NCBI GenBank assembly: GCA_964440915.1
Contig: CAYTTV010000013.1
Location: forward strand, 11,923 to 75,922
Reading direction: 5' to 3'
Source: CAMPJM01 sp964440915
Lineage (GTDB): Bacteria > Bacteroidota > Bacteroidia > Cytophagales > Cyclobacteriaceae
Length of the DNA: 64,000 nucleotides
The notes below the pieces were generated by a model. It ran no database searches. It was not told the DNA's origin and saw nothing but the letters and a program-made list of their open reading frames with translations. Position numbers and translations under genes: made by a program. Of the stretch, positions 1 to 7,160 are shown piece by piece; position 1 is the stretch's first letter, and each line of letters starts with the position of its first letter.

Positions 1-1
1 A

Positions 2-1729
2 GCGATTGACTTGTTGGTGCACAAGCCTTTATGGAAAATGTGGTGGGCCTATGTAGGCTATACCATTACTTTCGTATTCCTACTATATCTTTTCTATCGC
101 TACACTATTCAGTGGGAAAAGTTGAAGAGCAAGCTACAATTAGAGAAAGTGACAAGGGAGAAAGAAAGAGAGCTCAATAAACTCAAGCTCAAGTTTTTCA
201 CCAATGTATCCCACGAAATCAGGACACCGGTAACCTTAATCTTAGGTGCGGTTAACAGAATTGCCGAGGACATTCCCGACAGGAAATTTGATGCGATACA
301 GGAAGTCCGAAGGAATAGCAAACACTTGCTACAACTAGTGAATGAACTTTTGGATTTCAGAAAGTTAGAATCTGAAGGGGTCAAACTCAAAGCCACGCAA
401 GGAAATTTTGTAGAGTTTGTAAAGGAGATATACCTTTCGTTCACAAGCCATGCTGCCAGCCTCAATATCGATTATCGGTTTCTGACTGAGAAGGAACACA
501 TTGATTTGTGGTTCGATAGAAATCAGATGGAGAAAGTTGTGTATAATCTCCTATCCAATGCTTTCAAATATACTGAGGCGGGCGGAGCAGTCACTGTTGA
601 TATAAGAGAAAAGGAGCAGCAGGTCCATCTTGTAGTGGCCGATACGGGCAGGGGCATTCCTGAAACCAAACTAGACAAAATCTTTAAACGATTTTATCAA
701 AGCGACAATAACTTCTTGCTCAAGAAAGAAGGATTTGGCATAGGCTTATCCATCACCAGAAATATAGTGAAACTCCATTCAGGGGAAATATCGGTAAAAA
801 GCGAAGTAAATAAAGGCACTGAATTTCTGGTAAAACTTAAATGCGGCGATAAACACTTGCGTTCCAATCAAAAAATAGCTGAGTTTAATGATAATGAAAC
901 CATAGAGCATTACATCGCAATGGTGCCGGAAGAAAAAGAAAATCCTGTTTTTGCCAAAGGACTGAAAGCAACCACCATTCTAATAGTAGAAGACAACGAA
1001 GGGATAAGAAATTACCTACAGGAGCTCTTAGGGCCTCATTTTGACAACATTCTCCAAGCAGGCGACGGCAAAGAGGCCCTAGAGATAGCCTTTTCCCATA
1101 TCCCAGACTTAATTATCAGCGATATCATGATGCCCAAAATGGACGGCATCGCACTTACCAAAGCCCTCAAAACAGACGTGCGCACAAGCCACATCCCCAT
1201 CATTTTGCTAACAGCGCGCACCTCACTGATCTATAAAAAAGAAGGTTTTGAAACCGGAGCCGATGACTATGTCACCAAGCCTTTCAGCGAATCTCTCTTA
1301 AAAACCCGGATAATCAACCTTCTGAAAACAAGGCAAGCTTTAAGAGAAAAATTTCAGTTGGAAAGCCTTTCCGAACCACGCAACCTTCCCATCAACACTC
1401 CAGATCAAGCATTCTTGACCGAACTCACCAAAATCTTGGAAGACAACCTCGATAATGACGCCCTAAAAGCAGAGTTTATCGCCAAGGAAATAGGCATTAG
1501 CCATTCCGTTGTTTATAAGAAAATAAAGTCGCTGACTGGCATGTCTTTGGTAGAATTTATCAGGGATTTCAGGTTAAAAAGAGCCGCCCAACTGTTGGAG
1601 CAATATGACTTGCCCGTCACCGATGTATGCTATAAAGTAGGCTTTTCCGACCGCAGGTATTTCAGCCAGATGTTCAAAAAAAGGTTCGGCAAAACACCCT
1701 CCGAATTTGCTCATAAAGTCCTTAAGTAG
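2..1729 (+). CDS. Hybrid two-component sensor/regulator (HTCS), 3' part, cut by window edge
   Basis: The reading frame is open to the first base, so the N-terminal sensor part lies outside the window; no true start is visible. Counting from base 11, a membrane segment (about residues 8-30) is followed by a HisKA domain with NVSHEIRTP (His68). The HATPase has its N box (NLLSNAFKY), DTGRGIP and GFGIGLS. A receiver domain follows with IVEDN and the phospho-acceptor Asp371 (SDIMMPKMDG) and Lys423. A C-terminal AraC-type DNA-binding domain covers about 480-572. This is the HTCS layout, which in Bacteroidetes senses glycan pieces in the periplasm and switches on a nearby utilization locus. Its target is probably upstream, off the window; a link to the galactan locus 7 kb away is only possible. 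Confidence 0.93.
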   Translation, partial: AIDLLVHKPLWKMWWAYVGYTITFVFLLYLFYRYTIQWEKLKSKLQLEKVTREKERELNKLKLKFFTNVSHEIRTPVTLILGAVNRIAEDIPDRKFDAIQEVRRNSKHLLQLVNELLDFRKLESEGVKLKATQGNFVEFVKEIYLSFTSHAASLNIDYRFLTEKEHIDLWFDRNQMEKVVYNLLSNAFKYTEAGGAVTVDIREKEQQVHLVVADTGRGIPETKLDKIFKRFYQSDNNFLLKKEGFGIGLSITRNIVKLHSGEISVKSEVNKGTEFLVKLKCGDKHLRSNQKIAEFNDNETIEHYIAMVPEEKENPVFAKGLKATTILIVEDNEGIRNYLQELLGPHFDNILQAGDGKEALEIAFSHIPDLIISDIMMPKMDGIALTKALKTDVRTSHIPIILLTARTSLIYKKEGFETGADDYVTKPFSESLLKTRIINLLKTRQALREKFQLESLSEPRNLPINTPDQAFLTELTKILEDNLDNDALKAEFIAKEIGISHSVVYKKIKSLTGMSLVEFIRDFRLKRAAQLLEQYDLPVTDVCYKVGFSDRRYFSQMFKKRFGKTPSEFAHKVLK

Positions 1730-1743
1730 CGTTTTTTTAAAAA

Positions 1744-1830
1744 TATTTTGGGCGCCTTATCCTGCTGTACGCTCCAAGTCCTCGCCCTACCTCGCTGTGG
1801 GCTTTCCGCTGCCATCAGGGGCGCTGCAAA
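1744..1830. repeat. Degenerate intergenic repeat, family E
   Basis: This GC-rich stretch directly follows the HTCS gene. Its first 44 bases (1744-1787) match the last 44 bases of the window (63957-64000) at about 37 positions by eye, including TATTTTGGGCGCCTT and TGCTGT. It has no convincing reading frame. It looks like an old copy of a dispersed Bacteroidetes intergenic repeat. Confidence 0.6.
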
Positions 1831-1863
1831 CCCCTCAGCCGTGGCGGATGGGTAACCTTTCTC

Positions 1864-1964
1864 TTGGTTCGTGTCCATACTTTGCTGAGTTCGTATCCTC
1901 ATGAACCTCTCACTACTCGTCATTTCGGAATTTACGAAGCACAGCGGAGTAAATATCCGAAATC
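1864..1964 (-). repeat. Repeat block: decayed GGTTCGTG hairpins plus inverted copy of covarying hairpin family D
   Basis: 1864-1906 holds two decayed units of the GGTTCGTG..CACGAACC hairpin family (for example GTTCGTATCCTCATGAAC at 1889-1906). 1918-1964 is a family D hairpin in reverse orientation: read on the minus strand it begins GATTTCGGATATTTAC and ends GTAAATTCCGAAATGACG. Compared with the three plus-strand copies at 6532, 8405 and 19241, stem bases differ in pairs (GG/CC versus AA/TT, C/G versus T/A), so pairing is kept while sequence changes. Confidence 0.75.
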
Positions 1965-1993
1965 CCCTCGTTTCTTTGCAATAAGGTAATTCA

Positions 1994-2080
1994 CTTTCCG
2001 TGGTCGTGTGGCACACCGACCACTTACTGAGTAAATTAGATTATAAATCCAAAGCTAAGCAGCCCGGATTGCAAATCCGG
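1994..2080. repeat. Composite repeat: GTGGTCG hairpin, AT-rich link, TGC-loop hairpin (copy 1)
   Basis: The unit starts with a hairpin (GTGGTCG..CGACCAC), then a conserved AT-rich link ending ATAAATCCAAAGCTAAGC, then a 7-bp stem with a GCA loop (CCGGATT GCA AATCCGG, 2064-2080). A second copy of the whole unit, in the same orientation, is at 6676-6761. Partial CCGGA motifs follow at 2081-2100. Confidence 0.75.
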
Positions 2081-2186
2081 ACTAGCGGAAATCCGGACTC
2101 CTGAGCAAGAAAACATGAGCCAATAGAAGAAAATCAAAAAGACTGAAAGCTCAACCCTGGGTACAATCAACAAAAGTCGAAATTTA

Positions 2187-2217
2187 TTTGTAGACAATAA
2201 AATTCTCCTTATGTTTG
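2187..2217 (+). promoter_or_regulatory. Bacteroidetes-type promoter for riboswitch/leader/osmC transcript
   Basis: TTTG at 2187-2190 and TATGTTTG at 2210-2217, 19 bases apart, match the Bacteroidetes consensus (TTTG, 19-21 bases, TAnnTTTG). Transcription should start near 2222-2225. A 7-bp hairpin (GTACATT..AATGTAC, 2223-2242) would then be at the extreme 5' end of the RNA. Confidence 0.72.
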
Positions 2218-2267
2218 CACCCGTACATTAAAAAAAATGTACCAATCAATTCTCTTCATGAGTCTTG

Positions 2268-2368
2268 ATTTATAAAGAAGTGGCGAGAGACTGGCTCAAT
2301 GACCCACTGGCAACCATCTAAAAAGAAAAGGTGCCAATTCCTGTCCCAATTTTAGGGAAAATATAAAT
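2268..2368 (+). promoter_or_regulatory. SAM-I (S-box) riboswitch
   Basis: The conserved S-box core is readable: GTGGCGAGAGACTGGC, then CAATGACCCACTGGCAACC, a variable hairpin, then AAGGTGCCAATTCCTG. The closing stem P1 is ATTTATA (2268-2274) with TATAAAT (2362-2368). SAM-I riboswitches bind S-adenosylmethionine and control methionine and sulfur genes. Here P1 closes only 8 bases before the ATG of a short Cys-rich leader ORF, so the switch most directly controls access to that start. No intrinsic terminator with a U-run was seen right after it. Confidence 0.85.
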
Positions 2369-2376
2369 AGAAAGAC

Positions 2377-2511
2377 ATGCAATCAACAAACAACATCTTA
2401 TCTCAAACCTCTAAAAGCAACGTGCTTTCAAATAGGCTATGCCCTTCAAATGCTGCTGGCATTGCTCCTAAAATGCATGGTTTCGGCAGGAGAGGTTGTT
2501 GTTGTTGTTAA
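2377..2511 (+). CDS. Candidate leader peptide, 44 aa, ending Arg-Arg-Gly-Cys-Cys-Cys-Cys
   Basis: An ATG at 2377 opens 44 codons ending with agg aga ggt tgt tgt tgt tgt taa: four consecutive Cys codons right before the stop. It lies between a SAM-I riboswitch and an osmC-like gene, with an A-rich stretch before the ATG as is usual in Bacteroidetes. The body (MQSTNNILSQTSKSNVLSNR...) has no recognised domain, signal peptide or membrane segment. A run of codons for one amino acid in a short ORF ahead of related genes is the mark of a ribosome-stalling attenuator, here for charged tRNA-Cys. Segment 2467-2474 (CCTAAAAT), inside the ORF, is complementary to 2530-2537 (ATTTTAGG). The overlapping TAGGTA (2534-2539) can instead pair with TACCTA at 2599-2604, giving two exclusive foldings. 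Function is inference. Confidence 0.7.
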   Translation: MQSTNNILSQTSKSNVLSNRLCPSNAAGIAPKMHGFGRRGCCCC

Positions 2512-2545
2512 GGCAGCTCTATCCCAAATATTTTAGGTATTCCCT

Positions 2546-2588
2546 CACTGAACGTTTTGTTCGGTGAAAACAATGGGCACATACCCAT
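2546..2588 (+). promoter_or_regulatory. Two hairpins between leader peptide and osmC
   Basis: CACTGAAC/GTTCGGTG (2546-2566, 8 bp with one G-T pair) is followed by ATGGG/CCCAT (2573-2588). Neither is followed by a U-run, so they are not ordinary intrinsic terminators. They sit in the spacer where an attenuator of the Cys leader would act. Confidence 0.45.
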
Positions 2589-2656
2589 CGGCCAACTTTA
2601 CCTATTCTCATTAATAATCCATTTCATTAATTATTTTATAACTTAATAAGCATAAC

Positions 2657-3184
2657 ATGTCAACAATTGTAAAAACGGCACTAGAGCAGACTATTCAAGG
2701 ATTAAAGAACAATCCAGCAGATTCTAAGGCAATCTTTGAAGCAAAAGCGGTACTCGGCGAAAATGTAAATGTAAATGTAGGGGTGAGGCAGTTTGAGTTC
2801 AAGTTTGATGAACCACAGGCCTTAGGTGGAGCCGACCAAGACCCTAATCCAGTAGAATATGTATTGGCATCATTGGGAGCTTGTCAAGCAATTGTTTATC
2901 GTGCTTTGGCTTCTCTAAAAGGAATTAAACTGGATGATGTTATTGTCAATACAAAAGGTCATTTAGATCTTAATGGGTTTTTAGGGTTAGATAAGAATGC
3001 CCGACCTGGCTTCTCAAAAGTAGAGTTTGAAACAACGATAGTGTCTGAAGAGTCTACTGAAACCATAGAAAGACTTGCTGCTCAGGTAGAAGCCTTATGC
3101 CCTGTGTTGGATATTATTGCCAATCCAGTAGAAGTAGTTGGCAAGGTCATCGTCCAGAAGAGTGATCCCGCCTTGGCAAATTAA
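2657..3184 (+). CDS. OsmC-family thiol peroxidase-like protein
   Basis: A 175-residue cytoplasmic protein with the OsmC fold. The two family cysteines are present: Cys76 in LGACQAIVYRA and Cys148 in EALCPVLDI. In characterised OsmC/Ohr proteins this pair reduces organic hydroperoxides; other members act on sulfur compounds or have unknown substrates. The length is normal and there is no signal peptide. It is the only gene downstream of the SAM-I riboswitch and poly-Cys leader, on the same strand, and the next gene is convergent. Control by SAM and probably by cysteine supply points to a role in thiol or sulfur metabolism rather than general peroxide stress, but that is inferred from context. 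Confidence 0.9.
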   Translation: MSTIVKTALEQTIQGLKNNPADSKAIFEAKAVLGENVNVNVGVRQFEFKFDEPQALGGADQDPNPVEYVLASLGACQAIVYRALASLKGIKLDDVIVNTKGHLDLNGFLGLDKNARPGFSKVEFETTIVSEESTETIERLAAQVEALCPVLDIIANPVEVVGKVIVQKSDPALAN

Positions 3185-3203
3185 TAATTCAGATTTATAC
3201 CGT

Positions 3204-3241
3204 AAAGCAGTAAGCAGATCTTGGGATTTGTTTGCTGCTTT
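3204..3241 (+). terminator. Possible terminator after osmC
   Basis: A 7-bp stem AAAGCAG/CTGCTTT (3204-3210 and 3235-3241) lies just past the osmC stop and is followed by ATTTATG, a weak U-rich tail. The loop is long (24 bases), so confidence is moderate. Confidence 0.4.
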
Positions 3242-3582
3242 ATTTATGACAATTTACTAAACCCAGTATATCTTTCGATAGCTGGATTTACAATCCGAAC
3301 TCATTGAACGCTTTGATAATTATGGTCATAGCCACCGCCATGAACAGATAGGGTAAATATCCTTCGTCGTAGTTTCGTACCCGTACGAACTTCTAGCAGG
3401 CAGCTAGCAATAACTAACCGCCTTATAAGTTTCTGAAGCAGTAACGTACTAGCAGTGTAAATAGCTTTATAGCAGGAAAACTTATAGGCCTAATGCACTT
3501 TTAATTTTTTAGCCTGGGAATGCGTTTGAAGTAGGCTTACACTATACCGCCAAAAAACCCTAAAGGTGGGTGCATAAAAAAA
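3242..3582. other. Gene-free spacer with decayed hairpin repeats
   Basis: No reading frame is credible. A decayed TGC-loop unit (GGATT TAC AATCC, 3283-3295) and a perfect 7-bp hairpin TTCGTAC CC GTACGAA (3374-3389, related to the GGTTCGTG family) are present. Nothing else was recognised. Confidence 0.55.
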
Positions 3583-4383
3583 CTAGAATTTAAAAAACAA
3601 GAACAATTGAATGATGGAAAAAAGTATCAGCAATAACGCTAAAGAAGTCTTAAAATCAAGGTTTTCGGAAAACCTGTACAGGCACAAAATGATGAAAGAT
3701 GCAGGAATTAAAAAGCCAAATACCTGATAGAGTCCATAGACTTGTGCCAATGTTACTTTTTTATCCTTTACGACAAACACGGCGTACAAAGGCGTTTTGA
3801 AAAGAAAGGTGTGAACAATCAGCCCTTCCCGCACATTTTGAATTTCCCCAGCTTCGTTCCGGTCAAATCTCATATTGAAGTTTTCAAAACGAATATCATG
3901 ATACCTTTGAAACCGATCTTCATGATAATAGCGGTCATTTATTTCGGGACGATGCGCCGAAACAACCTGGTCAACAAATTCTTTTGGGGGCAGAAAATAA
4001 TCGAGTGTGATTAAAAAATTAAACAGCAATAAAAAACCCGCATAATAGTTGAAATAGCCCAATATAAGCCTGAGTTGTAGCTCCTGCTGTCTTTTTGCCT
4101 CCCTAGCTCTCTTCCATGCATACTGCTGCGCTCTTTTTCGCCATTCCGCATAAGCGGCCTTTTTAGGATCGTAATCATAAGAAACCCGTTCGTTGTTGGG
4201 ACTTGGTCCTACACTGGTCAAAAACTTATAAGCTTCATGAATGGCAATGAACCGTTCTTGTGCATCGGCATTCTTATTTAGATCCGGATGATATTGCTTT
4301 GAAAGACTCCGAAAAGCCCGCTTGATTTCAGTTTTTGATGCCCCGGGTGCCAAGCCCAGAACTTCTAAATATTCATTTTGCAT
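3583..4383 (-). CDS. J-domain protein with C-terminal membrane segments
   Basis: The N-terminal 55 residues are a DnaJ J-domain with the HPD motif at 32-34 (QYHPDLNK), needed to stimulate Hsp70 ATPase activity. There is no Gly/Phe region, zinc finger or DnaJ C-terminal domain. A basic Arg/Lys/Gln-rich stretch (about 80-100) leads to one hydrophobic segment (about 105-128), a soluble loop, and two more hydrophobic segments (about 213-236 and 245-265). So this is a membrane-anchored J-protein of 266 residues that probably recruits DnaK to the inner membrane. It is convergent with osmC. The ATG at 4383 starts directly with the J-domain. The client is unknown. Confidence 0.85.
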   Translation of the reverse strand: MQNEYLEVLGLAPGASKTEIKRAFRSLSKQYHPDLNKNADAQERFIAIHEAYKFLTSVGPSPNNERVSYDYDPKKAAYAEWRKRAQQYAWKRAREAKRQQELQLRLILGYFNYYAGFLLLFNFLITLDYFLPPKEFVDQVVSAHRPEINDRYYHEDRFQRYHDIRFENFNMRFDRNEAGEIQNVREGLIVHTFLFKTPLYAVFVVKDKKVTLAQVYGLYQVFGFLIPASFIILCLYRFSENLDFKTSLALLLILFSIIQLFLFFKF

Positions 4384-4625
4384 ACTATTGGCTTTGCCAT
4401 CATTTCTTTATCCAAAAAGTATTCAGATCGTTTCACAGTGGTCTGTGTCCTCAAGACATACAAAAACTCATCTGTCGAATCCCTTAAAAATAGGAATTCT
4501 TTCTCATCTGCTCGCAATATCTGGCTGATGAGTATTTTCTCGGCGTGATCGTGTATATGTTGCGTTTTCAGGTTGTTATGTTGTGTGTCTTGTATTGAAA
4601 TTCACTCAGACGCCAAAACCTGTTT
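4384..4625. other. Divergent spacer upstream of J-protein and tmm
   Basis: No gene or RNA was recognised in this stretch. It should carry the promoter of the minus-strand J-protein gene, but no clear match to the consensus was found. Confidence 0.4.
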
Positions 4626-4657
4626 TTTGCCCGTCTGCCCTAAATGCAGTATATTTG
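4626..4657 (+). promoter_or_regulatory. Bacteroidetes-type promoter upstream of tmm
   Basis: TTTG at 4626-4629 and TATATTTG at 4650-4657 are 20 bases apart, matching the consensus. If used, the transcript would start near 4664 and have a 5' leader of about 280 bases before tmm. The leader contains a hairpin GGATAG/CTATCC (4867-4888) and GGCTT/AAGCC (about 4743-4765). No better promoter closer to tmm was seen. Confidence 0.6.
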
Positions 4658-4943
4658 CAGAATTGAAGCTTTTTGGAATGATTTATAACCGTGGAACTTA
4701 GCATTGGTTTCACTACTCCAAAGTTTTAGAATATAAAAAAAGGCTTGTTTTTATTGAAGCCACCTTCGTTCAATTTTATTGGACACCTACCACATAATTG
4801 CCGTGCTCAGGCACCCTTCAAATGTATCAATTGCACATTGGGTTAAGTAGGTTTTAGGATTCTATTGGATAGGGCCATTGTGCTATCCTTGGTCATTCTG
4901 AAGTTTCTAGCAATGTATTTAACAACAAACACAAAAGATATAA

Positions 4944-6305
4944 ATGAAGAAACGTATTGGAATTATTGGTGCAGGTCCTAGTGGTTTGGCCCAGTTAAGG
5001 GCATTTGACTCATTAGAAAAAGAAGGGAAAGAGATTCCTGAAATAGTTTGTATAGAAAAACAAGGCGACTGGGGAGGTTTATGGAATTACACTTGGCGAA
5101 CAGGAGTTGGAAAGTATGGAGAACCTATTCATGGAAGCATGTACAAATACCTTTGGTCCAATGGCCCAAAAGAATGCTTGGAGTTTTCCGATTATACTTT
5201 TGATGAACATTTTGGAAAGCCCATTTCTTCCTACCCGCCGCGCCCGGTTTTATTTGATTACATCCAAGGAAGGGTGAAAAAAAGTGGCGTCCGTAAATTT
5301 ATCCGTTTCAATACTACTGCCCGCTGGGTAGCGTTTGATGAAAAAAGCAAAAAGTTTTCTGTTGTGCTTGATGATTTGGTCAACAACAGGACATACACGG
5401 AAATATTTGATTATCTCATAGTAGCTTCTGGACATTTCTCGACCCCTCATATGCCCTACTTTGAAGGGGTTGAAGGTTTTCCTGGTGCTGTGATGCACGC
5501 TCATGATTTCAGGGGAGCAGACCAGTTTAAAGATCAAAATATTCTGCTTATTGGCAGCAGTTATTCTGCAGAAGACATAGGTGTGCAGTGTTACAAACAT
5601 GGCGCAAAATCAGTTACCCTTAGCTATAGAAGAAACCCAATGGGCTTAGATTGGCCAGAAGGCATCAAGGAAGTACCGCTCTTGACCAATTTTGAAGGAG
5701 AAATAGCCCACTTTAGCGATGGTAGTCAAGAAAAATTTGATGGCGTAATATTCTGTACTGGATATCAGCACAAATTTCCTTTTTTGCCTGATGAGATGCG
5801 TCTTGTAACCCCCAACTGTATGTATCCCAATAATTTGTACAAAGGAATCATTTACAATGATTTGCCGCAACTGATCTATCTGGGAATGCAAGACCAGTAT
5901 TATACTTTTAATATGTTTGATGCCCAAGCTTGGGTAGCAAGAGATATAATTTTGGAAGAAATAAAGCTCCCGCAAAAAGAAGAGCGTTTGAAAGACATTG
6001 AGCAGTGGTATAATAGATCTTTGTCCAGTAAAACGCCCGAAGAGGATATTGATTTTCAAACAGACTATGTGCGAGACCTCATTGGTATGACAAATTATCC
6101 AGAATTTAATTTAAACGCAGTGGCCAAACTGTTCAAGCAATGGCTCAAAGATAAGGAGGAGGATATTTTGCGCTACAGAGATAAGACTTATACTTCTGTC
6201 ATGACAGGAACTCACGCAGAAAACCACCATACCGATTGGTTGGATGAAATGGACGATAGCTACGAGCGTTATTTTGCAGAAGTAGCGGAAACAGAACATG
6301 CCTGA
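4944..6305 (+). CDS. tmm: Trimethylamine monooxygenase (bacterial FMO)
   Basis: A 453-residue flavin-containing monooxygenase closely resembling bacterial Tmm, which oxidises trimethylamine to trimethylamine N-oxide with NADPH, FAD and O2 in the cytoplasm. The FAD site GAGPSG is at 9-14. The FMO signature F-x-G-x3-H-x3-F is at 179-189 (FPGAVMHAHDF) and the NADPH site GSSYSAEDIG at 204-213. Tyr207 matches the tyrosine known to matter in marine Tmm enzymes. Typical Tmm blocks such as WNYTWRTG, YLWSNGPKECLEF, GMQDQYYTFNMFDAQAW and a C-terminal TGTHAENHHTDW are present over the full length. No tdm, dmm or gmaS genes lie nearby, so the product may be kept as TMAO (osmolyte or piezolyte) or processed elsewhere. 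It is a single-gene unit with its own promoter and terminator. Confidence 0.92.
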   Translation: MKKRIGIIGAGPSGLAQLRAFDSLEKEGKEIPEIVCIEKQGDWGGLWNYTWRTGVGKYGEPIHGSMYKYLWSNGPKECLEFSDYTFDEHFGKPISSYPPRPVLFDYIQGRVKKSGVRKFIRFNTTARWVAFDEKSKKFSVVLDDLVNNRTYTEIFDYLIVASGHFSTPHMPYFEGVEGFPGAVMHAHDFRGADQFKDQNILLIGSSYSAEDIGVQCYKHGAKSVTLSYRRNPMGLDWPEGIKEVPLLTNFEGEIAHFSDGSQEKFDGVIFCTGYQHKFPFLPDEMRLVTPNCMYPNNLYKGIIYNDLPQLIYLGMQDQYYTFNMFDAQAWVARDIILEEIKLPQKEERLKDIEQWYNRSLSSKTPEEDIDFQTDYVRDLIGMTNYPEFNLNAVAKLFKQWLKDKEEDILRYRDKTYTSVMTGTHAENHHTDWLDEMDDSYERYFAEVAETEHA

Positions 6306-6320
6306 TCAAGACTTTTTCCT

Positions 6321-6353
6321 ACTGATCTTAGCTTGACGCTAAGATCAGTTTTT
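6321..6353 (+). terminator. Rho-independent terminator of tmm
   Basis: A perfect 12-bp stem (ACTGATCTTAGC, loop TTGAC, GCTAAGATCAGT) is followed directly by TTTTTC. It sits 16 bases past the tmm stop. Confidence 0.92.
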
Positions 6354-6513
6354 CATTAAGCTCCTCTAAGTTTTGTCTAACCTCCCTTTGTTGGTGTTTC
6401 CACCGGCAAATCGCTAGCATTCGCACAAATCCGCTAAATTTCAAAGGATAAATCACACTGATTTAATACAATAGATACGAGCCAAGGAATGGGACGAAGA
6501 GGTTTTTGTAGCG

Positions 6514-6593
6514 CGAAGTTTTCAACCAGGGGATTTCAAATATTTATTCCGCTAAAGCTCCATAAATTTTGAAATGACGATGAGATTGATGGG
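6514..6593 (+). repeat. 80-bp repeat containing family D hairpin (copy 1)
   Basis: This stretch differs from 8387-8466 at a single base out of 80. Its core (6532-6579) is the family D hairpin with arms ATTTCAAATATTTAT (6533-6547) and ATAAATTTTGAAAT (6562-6575) and a loop containing TCCGCTAAAGCTCC. There is no coding frame. Confidence 0.85.
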
Positions 6594-6633
6594 CTGCGCC
6601 TTTCACGGCTAGTCCCAATTTTCCCTTCGCCGT

Positions 6634-6761
6634 GATTCGTGTCCTCTCGAACCTCTCACTTCCCGCATTAATTCCCTTTCCGTGGTCGTGTGGCACACCG
6701 ACCACTTATTGGTAAATTGTATTATAAATCCAAAGCTAAGCGGTCTGGATTGCAAATCCGG
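6634..6761 (+). repeat. Decayed GGTTCGTG hairpin followed by composite repeat (copy 2)
   Basis: 6634-6653 is a decayed unit (GATTCGTGTCCTCTCGAACC). 6676-6761 repeats the 1994-2080 composite: hairpin GTGGTCG..CGACCAC, link ending ATAAATCCAAAGCTAAGC, and a TGC-loop hairpin (CTGGATT GCA AATCCGG, 6745-6761, with a G-T pair). Confidence 0.75.
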
Positions 6762-6787
6762 GATAGCGGGATGGGCTGAGCAAATTT

Positions 6788-6811
6788 ATGGTTCGTGTCT
6801 TCACGAACCAT
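6788..6811. repeat. GGTTCGTG hairpin
   Basis: A perfect 10-bp stem ATGGTTCGTG / CACGAACCAT closes a TCTT loop. It lies 20 bases from the stop of the small minus-strand membrane gene. It could act as its terminator, but it has no U-run and belongs to a dispersed repeat family. Confidence 0.75.
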
Positions 6812-6831
6812 GACGGAAGTTGGCAATATTG

Positions 6832-7059
6832 TTAGAGAGCGTTCTTTTGTTTTTCTTTAGATGCTTCTGTTTGCTGCTGAAGATATTTCTTATGATTAAT
6901 TATACCAATTACCAGAAGGACAATAGAAAAGAATATCAAAATGTACCAAATTACCTGAATAACTTTTTCTAGATTGTTATTCATTAATCCTGATACACCA
7001 CTTAATATTATTAGGAGAGGTACTATCCATTGATACCTTTTAGGTTGTATTATATTCAT
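6832..7059 (-). CDS. Small two-helix membrane protein, unknown
   Basis: A 75-residue ORF with two hydrophobic stretches (about 11-26 and 34-54: IVPLLIILSGVSGL and VIWYILIFFSIVLLVIGII) and a charged Gln/Lys-rich tail. It starts at an ATG with an A-rich upstream stretch. I do not recognise the family. It stands alone among repeats. The membrane pattern and Lys-rich tail favour a real gene, but it could be a leftover. Confidence 0.5.
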   Translation of the reverse strand: MNIIQPKRYQWIVPLLIILSGVSGLMNNNLEKVIQVIWYILIFFSIVLLVIGIINHKKYLQQQTEASKEKQKNAL

Positions 7060-7160
7060 TTCTTTGTTGTGGTTTAATTCTAGCTTTAATTAAGTAGGCT
7101 AGGTGGATTAAAGATAAGAATTATTAATAATTGTCAGAACGCAAATTTTAAATTTTCGCC

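Noticed and set aside
1711..2016. 101-codon minus-strand frame after the hybrid sensor gene
   Set aside because: It runs through several repeat hairpins (families A, B, D, E); the frame is a by-product of repeat sequence.
3543..3580. Possible terminator of the J-protein gene (ACCC/GGGT stem followed by six T, minus strand)
   Set aside because: The stem is only 4 bp, too weak to support.
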